Notes under the pieces: model-generated
Told to the model about the DNA's origin: nothing
Databases searched by the model: none
Seen by the model: the letters and a program-made list of their open reading frames with translations, nothing else
Assembly (NCBI GenBank): GCA_963795665.1
Contig: CAWCIP010000005.1
Coordinates: forward strand, 62,001 to 126,000
Source of the DNA: DASUPK01 sp963795665
GTDB taxonomy: Bacteria > Actinomycetota > Thermoleophilia > Solirubrobacterales > 70-9
Reading direction: 5' to 3'
DNA: 64,000 nt
Program-made: the position numbers and the translations under genes
Shown: positions 24,158-32,232 of the stretch, one piece after another
Position numbering within the stretch: position 1 is the first letter of the stretch
Layout of the letters: the number at the start of each line of letters is the position of its first letter

Positions 24158-25570
24158 CTAGCCCACGAACTGCCCGTGGAAGCCGTACGGGATGTGGTGC
24201 GGCGCCTCGGCCCGCGCCAGCTCGCTGAGATCCGCGGCATCGAGCACGAGCATGAACGAGCGGCCCGACCGCGAGTCGAAGACCACCGAGAGCAGCACGC
24301 CCTCGTCCTCCGCCTCGGCGTCCGGCGCCGCGACGAAGACCGGCTCGCCCGGCCCACAGCCGTCCTCGGCCCAGACGCGGGATGAACCGTCCTCGGCGTC
24401 GACCTTGACGATCCGGTCGAGCCAGCCGGACTCGGCGCCCACGCCCCAGATGTAGCGGTGGCGGCGCTCGTTGCAGCGCTCATAGTTGATCCGCGGCAGA
24501 TCGAGCCCTTGATCGCCGAGCTTCTCGCTCGAGACTGCGCCGCTCGCCGGGTTGATCCGGAACCGCCGCACGTCGCCCATCTCGACGGGCTTGCCCGCTC
24601 GGAGGCGGTCCAGGTAGAGATCCTCGATCAGCGTGGCGTCCGGGTAGGTGCAGGCGTCGACCACCACCTCGCCGCCCTCCTCGTACGCGTTGACGTGGTG
24701 GAAGCAGAAGAACGGGTCGGCCTCGAAGGGGCCGGTGGCCTCGCCGGTGTTGCGATCGATCAACGTGAAGCGCGTGCCGAGCTCCGGCTTCCAGCGGTAG
24801 TTCTCGATGTAGGGACGGCCCGAAAGGGGAATGCTGATCGGGTTCACCACGAGCGGGAACTCGGCCAGCACCAGCCACTGCTCGGTGAGTCCGAACGAGT
24901 GCATGTACGCCGGCTCCTTGACCGGCAGCTCGCCGATCACCCGAGGTTCGCCCTCGTCCGGGGGAACGTGGAAGAACCGGTAGCGATTCCGGGGGCCGAC
25001 CTTCGCCGCGTAGTTGAGCATCCCGCCGGTCGCGCGATCCAGGTGCGGATGAGCAGTGGTCAGAAGACCGGGCGTCTCGTAGGCGACGCCAACCGTCTCC
25101 AGGGTCTCGCCGTCGAACTCGACGGGGATGGGCGTCTCCGTCATCGAGATGTACCGCTCGCCGAGCTTGACCAGGTTCACGTTCGCGTTGTCGGAGATCT
25201 TCGGAGAGAACATCGAGAAGACCCGCGCGAACAGGGAGCGGCATGGATCGGTGGCGAACTCGGAGTAGACGATTTCGCCCTTCTCCTCGGCGGCGCGGTA
25301 GGCCTTCGTCTGGAGGAAGCGGTTGGCGTAGGAGACCTCACCGTCCGAGATGCCGAAGCGGTGGAGCATCGCGAAGCCGTCGAACCAGTGGCGCATCGTC
25401 CTGTCGCCGACCTCCCACTTCGCCGGCCCGGTTCGGACGAGCGATCCATTGAGCCATTCCGGGAGCCGGCCCTCCAGCGGCAGCCGATCGACTCGGGTCT
25501 CGCGGTCGAGGGAATCGAATCCGGCGGTGAGATCCTGCTTGGCGGGGGCGACGGTAGGTGCTGGATTCAT
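24158..25570 (-). CDS. Carotenoid cleavage oxygenase (RPE65/CCD family)
   Basis: Non-heme iron dioxygenase that cleaves carotenoids, apocarotenoids or stilbene-like substrates. The 470-residue seven-bladed propeller has the four His ligands in expected contexts: TTAHPHLD (about residue 174), YMHSFGLT (about 222), FFCFHHVNAYE (about 287) and IPYGFHGQFVG at the C-terminus. The N-terminal LPEWLNGSLVRTGPAKWEVG and MRHWFDGFAMLHRF blocks are well conserved. Substrate is unknown; no carotenoid biosynthesis genes are in the window. The start ATG at 25570 has both a GAGGAA stretch and TAGCCT 8 nt upstream. It lies 11 nt after an LLM oxidoreductase gene on the same strand. Confidence 0.88.
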   Translation of the reverse strand: MNPAPTVAPAKQDLTAGFDSLDRETRVDRLPLEGRLPEWLNGSLVRTGPAKWEVGDRTMRHWFDGFAMLHRFGISDGEVSYANRFLQTKAYRAAEEKGEIVYSEFATDPCRSLFARVFSMFSPKISDNANVNLVKLGERYISMTETPIPVEFDGETLETVGVAYETPGLLTTAHPHLDRATGGMLNYAAKVGPRNRYRFFHVPPDEGEPRVIGELPVKEPAYMHSFGLTEQWLVLAEFPLVVNPISIPLSGRPYIENYRWKPELGTRFTLIDRNTGEATGPFEADPFFCFHHVNAYEEGGEVVVDACTYPDATLIEDLYLDRLRAGKPVEMGDVRRFRINPASGAVSSEKLGDQGLDLPRINYERCNERRHRYIWGVGAESGWLDRIVKVDAEDGSSRVWAEDGCGPGEPVFVAAPDAEAEDEGVLLSVVFDSRSGRSFMLVLDAADLSELARAEAPHHIPYGFHGQFVG

Positions 25571-25578
25571 GTTCCTCA

Positions 25579-25584
25579 AGGCTA
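25579..25584 (-). promoter_or_regulatory. -10-like hexamer before the carotenoid oxygenase gene
   Basis: TAGCCT on the minus strand, 8 nt before the ATG at 25570; it overlaps the stop codon of the upstream oxidoreductase. GAGGAA in the same gap could instead act as a ribosome site for read-through transcripts. Confidence 0.35.
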
Positions 25585-26514
25585 GGGAGCCAGGGCCTCG
25601 ATCAGCTCGCCCAGGTTGTCGGGCGTGGTGATCGGTGTGATCACCGGCAGGGTGATCCCGCCCTCGACGAAGGCCCCAAGGCGCTCGCGCATGGCCTCCG
25701 GCGGACCGAAGATGAACATCTCCTCGATCAGATCCCAGGGCGCTTCCTCGGCGGCCTTCTGCCGGTCCTTGGCGTTCCAGGCCTCGACCATCGGGTCGAT
25801 CTTCTCCCCGTAGCCGAGCCAGCGGTAGAACGCCTCGTAGACCGGCACGGTGATGTAGGAGGAGAACATGAACCGGGCGAGCGGCTCGACCTGCTCCCGC
25901 TCGCCGGGGATGCAGAAGAAGCGGCAGAGCAGCTCGAAGCCATCCGGCGCGCCCTCGAGCCCGTCGACGACCTTCGGCAGCCCCGCGAGCGGCAGGAAGT
26001 TGGTGAACGCGCCGTCGCCCTTCTCGACCGCCAGGCGGAGCATCTTGCCGCGCAACGCCGCCACGATGATCGGCACCTTCGCGTCGGGCGCGCGCTCGAG
26101 CTTGAAGCCCCCGTCCGCACGCTCGCCGGCGAGGGCCGTCCTCAGGAAGTCGATCGTCTCCGACATCTTGCTGAGTGGCTTCTCGAACGGCATCCCGTTC
26201 CACCCCTCGACGATCCGGTCGGACGAGGCGCCGATGCCGAGGGCGAAGCGGCCGCTCGATGCGTCCGCGAGCGCCGCGGTCTCCTGGGCGAGCAGAGCCC
26301 GGCCGCGCTGCATCACGCCGACCACCCCGGTGCCAAGGCGGACCTTCTCGGTCCAGGCCGACGCCAGGGAAAGGGGCGTGAAGCCGTCGGGCCCGTTCGT
26401 CTCGCCGGACCAGAGGTCCGTGTATCCGGCCGCCTCGGCGCGCCGGAAGAGCTCGGCGTTGTCCGGCAGCCCGATCCCGGTGAGCGGAACGGTCAGTCCC
26501 CAGCGGCTAGCCAC
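25582..26514 (-). CDS. LLM-class F420-dependent oxidoreductase
   Basis: A 310-residue luciferase-like TIM barrel. Blocks include AELFRRAEAAGYTDLWSGET (about residues 20-39), RLGTGVVGVMQRGRALLAQE, SSGRFALGIGASSDRIVEGW and LPVITPITTPDNLGELIEAL at the end. The substrate is unknown. It is probably co-transcribed with the carotenoid oxygenase downstream; an F420-dependent step on an apocarotenoid-like compound is possible but unproven. The GTG start is set by TAGGGT 7 nt upstream. Confidence 0.82.
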   Translation of the reverse strand: MASRWGLTVPLTGIGLPDNAELFRRAEAAGYTDLWSGETNGPDGFTPLSLASAWTEKVRLGTGVVGVMQRGRALLAQETAALADASSGRFALGIGASSDRIVEGWNGMPFEKPLSKMSETIDFLRTALAGERADGGFKLERAPDAKVPIIVAALRGKMLRLAVEKGDGAFTNFLPLAGLPKVVDGLEGAPDGFELLCRFFCIPGEREQVEPLARFMFSSYITVPVYEAFYRWLGYGEKIDPMVEAWNAKDRQKAAEEAPWDLIEEMFIFGPPEAMRERLGAFVEGGITLPVITPITTPDNLGELIEALAP

Positions 26515-26521
26515 AATCGCG

Positions 26522-26527
26522 ACCCTA
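26522..26527 (-). promoter_or_regulatory. -10 element of the LLM/carotenoid oxygenase operon
   Basis: TAGGGT on the minus strand, 7 nt before the GTG at 26514. It forms a 9-bp inverted repeat with the plus-strand element at 26543. Confidence 0.5.
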
Positions 26528-26542
26528 TAGATGAAGGTGGGG

Positions 26543-26548
26543 TAGGGT
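26543..26548 (+). promoter_or_regulatory. -10 element of the four-TM membrane-protein gene
   Basis: TAGGGT, 7 nt before the ATG at 26556. GCGACCCTA (26519-26527) and TAGGGTCGC (26543-26551) are exact inverted copies 15 bp apart, giving two divergent start sites 41 bp from each other. Confidence 0.5.
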
Positions 26549-26555
26549 CGCCGCC

Positions 26556-27047
26556 ATGGACTTCTCCAAGCTCGACCGCTCGGAGATCATCGGGATGATC
26601 GCGGCGGCGCTCCTGGTGGTGAGCCTGTTCCTGGAGTGGTTCTCGCTCTCGACGGACCCGAGCGTGGTCCATCGTGATCCGCACGACCCCTCCGACTGGG
26701 CCTGCGGCGTCGGCAACACGAGCTGCAGCGGCTGGGACACGTTCCCGATCGCGCGCTGGCTCCTGCTGGCCGCCGCGGCGGCGCCCTTCATCCTCGCCTG
26801 GATCGTGATCCGTGGGCACGCGCTCTCCTGGCCGCGGGGCGAGGTGACCGCGATCGTCGGCCTGACCGCCTTCGTGCTGATCGCCTACAACGGGATCGTG
26901 AGCAAGCCGCAGAACGGCCTCGAGATCAGCCTGTCGTACGGCTACTGGCTTGCCTTACTCGCCTCCATAGGCATCTTCGTCTCCGGCGGCTCCAGGGCTG
27001 TGGAGAGCGGCGGCGGAGCACAGCGGAAACCGCCCGCCACGTTCTGA
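26556..27047 (+). CDS. Four-TM membrane protein of unknown function
   Basis: The 163 residues contain four hydrophobic helices (about 12-30, 66-88, 98-114 and 127-143). A first extracytoplasmic loop contains SDWACGVGNTSCSGWDTF with two Cys that could form a disulfide. The pattern resembles small actinobacterial membrane proteins annotated only as hypothetical. The glpX gene follows 24 bp downstream but has its own -10-like element, so co-regulation is uncertain. Confidence 0.6.
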   Translation: MDFSKLDRSEIIGMIAAALLVVSLFLEWFSLSTDPSVVHRDPHDPSDWACGVGNTSCSGWDTFPIARWLLLAAAAAPFILAWIVIRGHALSWPRGEVTAIVGLTAFVLIAYNGIVSKPQNGLEISLSYGYWLALLASIGIFVSGGSRAVESGGGAQRKPPATF

Positions 27048-27057
27048 CGGCGGCGCG

Positions 27058-27063
27058 TAGCCT
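27058..27063 (+). promoter_or_regulatory. -10 element of glpX
   Basis: TAGCCT, 8 nt before the GTG at 27072. Confidence 0.4.
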
Positions 27064-27071
27064 CTGATCCG

Positions 27072-28103
27072 GTGGCGGAAGCCGACGAACACGTGATCTC
27101 GCAGGACGTCCGGGACCCCTCGCACCCGGACCGCAACCTGGCGCTCGAGCTCGTCCGCGTCACGGAGGCCGGTGCGCTCGCGGCCGGCCGCTGGGTCGGC
27201 ATGGGCGAGAAGGAGAGCGCGGACGGGGCAGCGGTCGACGCGATGCGCCTGATGCTCGACACCGTGCCGATGGACGGCATCGTCGTGATCGGCGAGGGCG
27301 AGAAGGACGAGGCGCCGATGCTCTACAACGGCGAGCAGATCGGGGATGGCAGCCCCCCCGTCGTCGACATCGCTGTCGATCCGCTCGAGGGGACCACCCT
27401 GACGGCGCGGGGAATGCCCTCGGCGCTCTCGGTCATCGCCCTCTCGGAGCGAGGCACGATGTTCGACCCCGGGCCCTGCGTCTACATGGAGAAGATCGCG
27501 GCGGGCCCGCGCTCGGCCGATCTGATCAACCTCGACGAGCCGCTCGAGGACGTGATCCGCAAGATCGCGGAGCGCAAGGGAGGGGAGACGAGCGACGTCA
27601 CCGTGATCATGCTCGACCGCCCGCGCCACGAGAAGGCTGTCGAGTCCCTGCGCGAGGTCGGCGCGAGCATCCGCTTCATCTCGGACGGCGATGTGGCGGC
27701 CTCGCTGTTCGCGGTGATGCCGAACACCGGCATCGACCTGCTCTGGGGCGTCGGCGGGACACCGGAGGGAGTGCTCTCCGCCTCGGCGATCAAGTGCATG
27801 GGGGGTCGGATCCTGGGCCGGCTCTGGCCGCGCGACGACGACGAGCGGAAGGCGGCCGAGGAGGCCGGATACGACCTCAGCCGGGTGCTCGACACCGACG
27901 ACCTGGTCTCCGGCGATGACGTCTTCTTCGCGGCGACGGGGGTCACGGACGGCGACCTGCTCGACGGCGTCCGCTATCTCGACGATGGCCACGCCACCAC
28001 CGAGTCGCTGGTGATGCGCTCGCGCTCCGGCACCGTGCGCCGGGTGCAGGCGACCCACAACCGGCCCAAGCTGCGCGAGGTGGTGGGTGGGCGTTACGGG
28101 TAG
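27072..28103 (+). CDS. glpX: Fructose-1,6-bisphosphatase class II
   Basis: Hydrolyses fructose-1,6-bisphosphate in gluconeogenesis; cytoplasmic, metal-dependent. The 343 residues include DRNLALELVRVTEAGALAAG at the N-terminus, MGEKESADGAAVDAMR, the metal/phosphate motif VIGEGEKDEAPML, DPLEGTTLTARGMPSA (about residues 103-118) and LLWGVGGTPEGVLSASA. This is the usual actinobacterial GlpX and complete. The stop (TAG) abuts the stop of the convergent yihY-like gene. With pyk in the window it covers opposing ends of glycolysis and gluconeogenesis. Confidence 0.93.
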   Translation: MAEADEHVISQDVRDPSHPDRNLALELVRVTEAGALAAGRWVGMGEKESADGAAVDAMRLMLDTVPMDGIVVIGEGEKDEAPMLYNGEQIGDGSPPVVDIAVDPLEGTTLTARGMPSALSVIALSERGTMFDPGPCVYMEKIAAGPRSADLINLDEPLEDVIRKIAERKGGETSDVTVIMLDRPRHEKAVESLREVGASIRFISDGDVAASLFAVMPNTGIDLLWGVGGTPEGVLSASAIKCMGGRILGRLWPRDDDERKAAEEAGYDLSRVLDTDDLVSGDDVFFAATGVTDGDLLDGVRYLDDGHATTESLVMRSRSGTVRRVQATHNRPKLREVVGGRYG

Positions 28104-28871
28104 CTAACCCTCTAGCGGCAGCGACCCGGTGTCGTCGCTCTCGTGCCGAAGCGAGTTGATCACCGCGCCGGCGAGCAGGGCCAGGCTGATTGCGTAGAAC
28201 CAGACCAGGGCGATCAGGATGAACCCGATCGTCCCGCCGATCCGGTGCAGGTCCGAGACGCTGGTGAGATACAGCGGAAAGATGTAGTTGCCCGCCGAGG
28301 TGACCAGCGCGAAGAAGAGCGCCCCCGGCCACACGGAGCGCCAAGGCATGTGGCCCTTGGGGACGGCCCAGTAGATCGCCGAGATGATCAGGAAAGTGGC
28401 GACTAGGCCGCCGATCACGACGATCGCTGTCCGGACTGCACCCCACTGGTCGAGGCCGAACGGCAGACTGTTGGCACTCGTCAGCACGGCGCTCTCGACT
28501 GTCGGCACGGTCACGCTGGCCGCCAGCAGGAGGAGGAGCGCCAGCAACATGACCAGCGACCAACGCTTCTGCTGCACCCACCCGCGGCACTCGACGTGGT
28601 AGATCCGGCAGAACGCCGTGTCCATCGCGCCCCAGAACGAGGCCCCGATCCAGATCCCGCCGACGGCGGCGGCGATGCCGATGGTCGTGGAGCTGGCGCG
28701 GACCCGATCGATCGCATGCTGCAGCGTGTCCTGCTCGATGTTCGGGAAGAGACGCTGGATGTCGAGCACGACGCTGTGCTCGATGTCCGCGCTGTTGACG
28801 ACCTGGCCGAAGATGAAGAGAACGAGCAGGGCGAACGGGAAGACCGCCAGCATCAGGTTGTAGGCGACCAT
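28104..28871 (-). CDS. YihY/UPF0761-family membrane protein, 5' end unclear
   Basis: Inner-membrane protein of the YihY (formerly 'RNase BN') family, whose members are multi-pass proteins of uncertain role. From ATG 28871 there are 255 residues with six TM helices, including MVAYNLMLAVFPFALLVLF, GIAAAVGGIWIGASFWGAMDTAFCRIYHV and SDLHRIGGTIGFILIALVWFY. The family normally has a further cytoplasmic N-terminus. In frame upstream are codons for LRAFWNRAYKENITGLSG, open to 28991, but without ATG, GTG or TTG. Removing one base from 28872-28994 would join GTG 28995, adding about 41 residues. The annotated 5' end is therefore a minimum. Confidence 0.78.
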   Translation of the reverse strand: MVAYNLMLAVFPFALLVLFIFGQVVNSADIEHSVVLDIQRLFPNIEQDTLQHAIDRVRASSTTIGIAAAVGGIWIGASFWGAMDTAFCRIYHVECRGWVQQKRWSLVMLLALLLLLAASVTVPTVESAVLTSANSLPFGLDQWGAVRTAIVVIGGLVATFLIISAIYWAVPKGHMPWRSVWPGALFFALVTSAGNYIFPLYLTSVSDLHRIGGTIGFILIALVWFYAISLALLAGAVINSLRHESDDTGSLPLEG

Positions 28872-28995
28872 CCCCGAGAGGCCGGTGATGTTCTCCTTGT
28901 AGGCCCGATTCCAGAAGGCGCGCAGCCAGCGATGTCGCCAGAGCTGCCAGCGCGGGTGCTGCCGGCTGCGATCGCGTGATCGGCCAGACGTTCAC

Positions 28996-29100
28996 GAGTA
29001 ACGAACGTCCAGACAGGGGTACCTCGATGAGCGCCCGGAACTTTCCCGCAACATGGTTGTTCTCTCTTTGGCACGCGCCCTGTCACGCCTGCCGCATGCG
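28996..29100. other. Intergenic stretch between yihY-like and sigA genes
   Basis: This is the first part of a 350-bp non-coding gap. I see no convincing ORF, hairpin or promoter here. It ends at the -35 box of the leader promoter. Confidence 0.4.
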
Positions 29101-29129
29101 TTGACTTCAAAAAGTAAAGTGGCTACCAT
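29101..29129 (+). promoter_or_regulatory. Consensus promoter upstream of sigA
   Basis: TTGACT (29101-29106), 17-bp spacer, TACCAT (29124-29129). It is the clearest vegetative promoter in the window and lies in its most AT-rich segment. The predicted transcript starts near 29136, 210 nt before the sigma-factor ATG. Confidence 0.65.
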
Positions 29130-29135
29130 AGGCAC

Positions 29136-29217
29136 GGACGTAGAGGAAGACTCGCGAGAATCTAGGCGTGAAGACGGAAATCGAACGCGGATGCGGCCAG
29201 CCCGCTCCGCGTTTTTG
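29136..29217 (+). ncRNA. Candidate leader RNA or small RNA upstream of sigA
   Basis: Transcription from the 29101 promoter would meet a strong intrinsic terminator at 29184-29217. The expected product is about 80 nt, with no start-stop ORF of any length. It may be a free small RNA or an attenuated leader of the sigma-factor mRNA. I recognise no known RNA family. Confidence 0.4.
29184..29217 (+). terminator. Intrinsic terminator in the sigA leader
   Basis: AACGCGGA-GCGG pairs with CCGC-TCCGCGTT (one bulged T, CCAGC-type loop), followed directly by TTTTTG. Strong for this GC content, and well upstream of the sigA start at 29347. Confidence 0.7.
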
Positions 29218-29346
29218 TGGCCTTTGAGGGGTATTGGAGTAAAGGTTTTTCGTCAGCGGCCGACATGAGTAAAGCTGGCCAGAATTAGGTAAACGGCCGG
29301 GCAGCCAGGAAATGGAAAGACAGCCAGGAAGGAAGAGCGTAGGCGA

Positions 29347-30447
29347 ATGCTCGTAGCTGAGATCCAAGAACTTGAAGAAGTGAAGACGCTGGTCACCAAG
29401 GGCCAGCAGCTGGGCGTCCTGACCTTCGGCGACGTCGCCACCGCTGTGTCCGAGGTGGAGCTCGACGAGTCAGACGTCGAGGACCTCTACGGGCACCTCG
29501 AGAAGGCCGGCATCGAGCTGGTCGAGGACCTCGACCCGGCGCAGAAGTCCGCCGCCGAGGCCGAGCGCTCCGACGGCAAGCGCGGTCGCAAGCGCCAGAA
29601 GGCGCTCGACCTGAAGCCGGACATGACCACCGATTCCCTGCAGCTCTTCCTCAAGGACATCGGCAAGGTCCGGCTGCTCACCGCGGCCGAGGAGGTCGAG
29701 CTCGCCAAGCGCATCGAGCGCGGCGACCTCGACGCCAAGCAGAAGATGGTCGAGTCGAACCTGCGCCTGGTCGTCTCGATCGCCAAGAACTACCGCAACC
29801 AGGGCCTGCCCTTCCTCGACCTGATCCAGGAGGGCACGCTGGGCCTGGTCCGCGCGGCCGAGAAGTTCGACTACCGCAAGGGCTTCAAGTTCTCGACCTA
29901 CGCGACCTGGTGGATCCGCCAGGCGATCGCCCGCGCGCTCGCCGACAAGGCGCGGACCATCCGCATCCCCGTCCACGTCGTCGAGAAGCTCAACAAGATC
30001 GGCCGCGCGGAGCGGAAGCTGGTCACCGAGCTGGGCCGCGAGCCCACGCCTGAGGAGATCGCCGAGGTCACGGGCATCGAGCCCGAGGAGGTCGACTCGA
30101 TCAAGCGCTCGGCGCAGGCCCCGGTCTCGCTCGAGAAGCCGGTCGGCGACGAGGAGGAGTCGGAGTTCGGCCAGTTCATCGCCGATGAGCGCGCCGAGTC
30201 CCCCTTCGAGCGCGCCGCCGAGCTGCTCACCAAGGAGGCGCTGAAGGAGGCCCTCGAGAACCTCTCCTACCGCGAGCGTCGCGTGCTCGAGCTCCGCTAC
30301 GGGCTCGGCGGCGAGCACCCGCGGACCCTGGACGAGGTCGGGCGCACCTTCAACGTCACGCGTGAGCGGATCCGGCAGATCGAGAACCAGTCGCTCAAGA
30401 AGCTGCAGTCGCTGGCTGAGGCGCAGAAGCTGCGCGAAGTCGCCTGA
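29347..30447 (+). CDS. sigA: Principal RNA polymerase sigma factor (RpoD/SigA, sigma-70 family)
   Basis: Directs RNA polymerase to housekeeping promoters. The 366 residues include a short region 1.1 (about 1-80) and region 1.2 (TTDSLQLFLKDIGKVRLL). Region 2 has AKRIERGDLDAKQKMVESNL, RLVVSIAKNYRNQGLPFLDLI and FSTYATWWIRQAI (2.3-2.4). Region 3 has ERKLVTELGREPTPEEIA. Region 4.2 is TLDEVGRTFNVTRERIRQIE with the -35-recognition helix. The start ATG has AGGAAGGAAGAG about 8-18 nt upstream, a proper ribosome site in contrast to the leaderless genes. It is preceded by a 210-nt leader with an internal terminator, so expression may be attenuated. Length and region 1.2 argue for a group 1 factor. Confidence 0.9.
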   Translation: MLVAEIQELEEVKTLVTKGQQLGVLTFGDVATAVSEVELDESDVEDLYGHLEKAGIELVEDLDPAQKSAAEAERSDGKRGRKRQKALDLKPDMTTDSLQLFLKDIGKVRLLTAAEEVELAKRIERGDLDAKQKMVESNLRLVVSIAKNYRNQGLPFLDLIQEGTLGLVRAAEKFDYRKGFKFSTYATWWIRQAIARALADKARTIRIPVHVVEKLNKIGRAERKLVTELGREPTPEEIAEVTGIEPEEVDSIKRSAQAPVSLEKPVGDEEESEFGQFIADERAESPFERAAELLTKEALKEALENLSYRERRVLELRYGLGGEHPRTLDEVGRTFNVTRERIRQIENQSLKKLQSLAEAQKLREVA

Positions 30448-30502
30448 ACGGGCGATAGGCGTTCAGTGCCTAGCGGCCCCAGATGACGGGGGCTCGCGGA
30501 TC

Positions 30503-30524
30503 GGCGCCTGCTTGCGCAGGCGCC
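30503..30524. terminator. Perfect hairpin between convergent sigA and a small secreted-protein gene
   Basis: GGCGCCTGC and GCAGGCGCC, a 9-bp perfect stem with a TTGC loop. It lacks a U-tract but is placed to end transcription from both sides. Confidence 0.5.
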
Positions 30525-30553
30525 GTTACCGCGAGCTGACCGCCTCAGCCGGC

Positions 30554-30856
30554 TCAGGTGGGGATGTCGCCGCCGCCGCCGTCGCCACCGGACGGAGCGC
30601 ACTGGCGCAGCGCCGGCGACCGATTCGCGGCGTTCTCCAGTCCCGCGCTACTGCCGTTGCCCACCCGCATCTGCGACCCGCGCAGGAAGGCCGGCGGCAT
30701 CGGGTCGACCGTCCCTCCCGAAACCTCGTACCCGCCGCGATGGGAGTTCTCAGCCTCGTTGCAGACGGTCGCCGCCTGGCTGGCGGGAGCCAGGGTGGCG
30801 ATGTACGCCGCCGCCACTGTGCCCATCGTCGCGAACGCCTTTGTCCTAGTTCTCAA
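30554..30856 (-). CDS. Small secreted protein of unknown function
   Basis: The 100 residues begin with a signal peptide (MRTRTKAFATMGTVAAAYIA...ASQA, cleavage near residue 28). A mature part of about 70 residues follows, rich in Gly/Ser/Asn with two Cys and a Gly-rich tail (GGDGGGGDIPT). The start is TTG at 30856 with GGAGGT 4 nt upstream, a good but closely spaced ribosome site. It is convergent with sigA. No family is recognised; the signal peptide and ribosome site make it more likely real than a chance frame. Confidence 0.5.
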   Translation of the reverse strand: MRTRTKAFATMGTVAAAYIATLAPASQAATVCNEAENSHRGGYEVSGGTVDPMPPAFLRGSQMRVGNGSSAGLENAANRSPALRQCAPSGGDGGGGDIPT

Positions 30857-31092
30857 GATGACCTCCGTGTCGTGCCCACGGCGTCCCGCCGTGCGGCGTT
30901 TTGGGTTGGCTTCGTTGCCAGCCTCGAACAGGGTCGTCTCAGGGGTCGAATTCCTTGAGATTTTTAGACGGACGAATGGCCTGGTCCGGTACGAGGGATG
31001 GCCGAATGACGATGGGGCTCTGGCGGCTGGATACCCGGCAACCTCACTTTTGCTGATCTAGCAACCCGTGCCCACGCCCGATAGGGCGAGGG
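30857..31092. other. Divergent intergenic region upstream of the type IV pilus operon
   Basis: Contains a CACGGCG/CGCCGTG hairpin near 30877-30893 and a small inverted repeat TTGCT-N5-AGCAA at 31050-31064 about 30 bp before pilT. No clear promoter for the pil operon is visible. The small repeat could be an operator. Confidence 0.35.
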
Positions 31093-32232
31093 ATGGGCTT
31101 TGACATCGACAAGGCGCTCGCCTACATGGTGGAGCGCGAGGGATCGGACCTGCACGTCAAGGTGGACTCCCCACCCGTGGCGAGGGTCCATGGCGATCTC
31201 TGGGCGCTACAGGGCACGGATCCGCTCAGCGGAACCGACACGGAGAAGGCGCTGCATACGATCGCCGACGAGCATCACCTGACCGAGTTCGAGGAGAACG
31301 GCGAGGTCGATTTCTCGTATGAGCTCCCCGGCGTCTCCCGCTTCCGCGTGAACGCATTCCGGCAGCGCGGCGATGTCTCGATCGCGTTGCGGGCGATTCC
31401 GTTCCAGGTGAAGAGCATCGAGGACCTCGGGCTCCCGGAAGTGGTCCGCCGGCTGGCTGAGGAGCCGCGCGGAATCATCCTGCTCACCGGAACGACCGGC
31501 TCGGGCAAGTCGACGACGCTGGCGGCGATGATCGACCACATCAACTCGACCCGGGCCCGTCACATCGTGACGATGGAGGATCCGATCGAGTACCTCCATC
31601 ACGACAAGCTCTCGATCATCAACCAGCGCGAGGTCGGGTCCGACACCAAGACCTTCGCGGGGGCCATGCGCCGGGTCCTCCGCCAGGACCCGGACGTGAT
31701 CCTGATCGGGGAGATGCGCGACGAGGAGACGGTGCGAACCGCGCTCTCGGCCGCCGAGACGGGCCACCTCGTCATGTCGACTCTCCACACCCTCGACGCC
31801 AGCGAGACGATCAACCGGATCATCGACTTCTTCCCGCCCCACCTCCAGCAACAGGCGCGGGTGATGCTGGCCTCGACGCTGAAGGGGGCGATCTCCCAGC
31901 GGCTGATTCCCCGCATCGACCGCGAGGGGCGGGTCGCCGTCTCCGAGGTGATGGTCGTCACCGGGCGCATTCAGGACTTGATCCTGAATCCCGAGGAGAC
32001 CGGCCGGATCACCGAGGTGATCGGCGAGGGCGACTTCTACGGCATGCAGACCTTCGACCAGGCGCTGCTCGGCTATGTCACCGACGAAGTGGTCTCGGAG
32101 GAGGTCGCGATGGAGACGGCCTCCAGCCCGCACGACTTCAAGCTGATGCTCGCCGCCAAGGGGCAACGCGCGAGCGGGATCGAGCAGGTGGTCGGCAACG
32201 GCGACGGCGCCGTGGGAGCTGAGATCGGATGA
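31093..32232 (+). CDS. pilT: Type IV pilus retraction ATPase PilT (copy 1)
   Basis: Hexameric ATPase that depolymerises type IV pili and drives twitching motility; cytoplasmic, docked on PilC. The 379 residues have GSDLHVKVDSPPVARVHG at the N-terminal domain, Walker A TGTTGSGKSTTLAAMI (about residue 137), the Asp box ILIGEMRDEETVRTAL, His box TGHLVMSTLHTLDA and the AIRNLI-equivalent VTGRIQDLIL. The C-terminal 25 residues are Gly/Ala-rich. It opens the pilus operon and overlaps the next gene by ATGA. A second PilT lies 3.5 kb downstream. Confidence 0.92.
   Translation: MGFDIDKALAYMVEREGSDLHVKVDSPPVARVHGDLWALQGTDPLSGTDTEKALHTIADEHHLTEFEENGEVDFSYELPGVSRFRVNAFRQRGDVSIALRAIPFQVKSIEDLGLPEVVRRLAEEPRGIILLTGTTGSGKSTTLAAMIDHINSTRARHIVTMEDPIEYLHHDKLSIINQREVGSDTKTFAGAMRRVLRQDPDVILIGEMRDEETVRTALSAAETGHLVMSTLHTLDASETINRIIDFFPPHLQQQARVMLASTLKGAISQRLIPRIDREGRVAVSEVMVVTGRIQDLILNPEETGRITEVIGEGDFYGMQTFDQALLGYVTDEVVSEEVAMETASSPHDFKLMLAAKGQRASGIEQVVGNGDGAVGAEIG

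Noticed and set aside
29053..29268. 71-codon ORF in the sigA leader
   Set aside because: It runs through a promoter and an intrinsic terminator, and has no ribosome site or recognisable motif.
30990..31070. SAM-I-like riboswitch (ACCCGGCAACC) before pilT
   Set aside because: The downstream GGTGC-AATTCC part and the P1 closing stem are missing, and the gene is not related to methionine.
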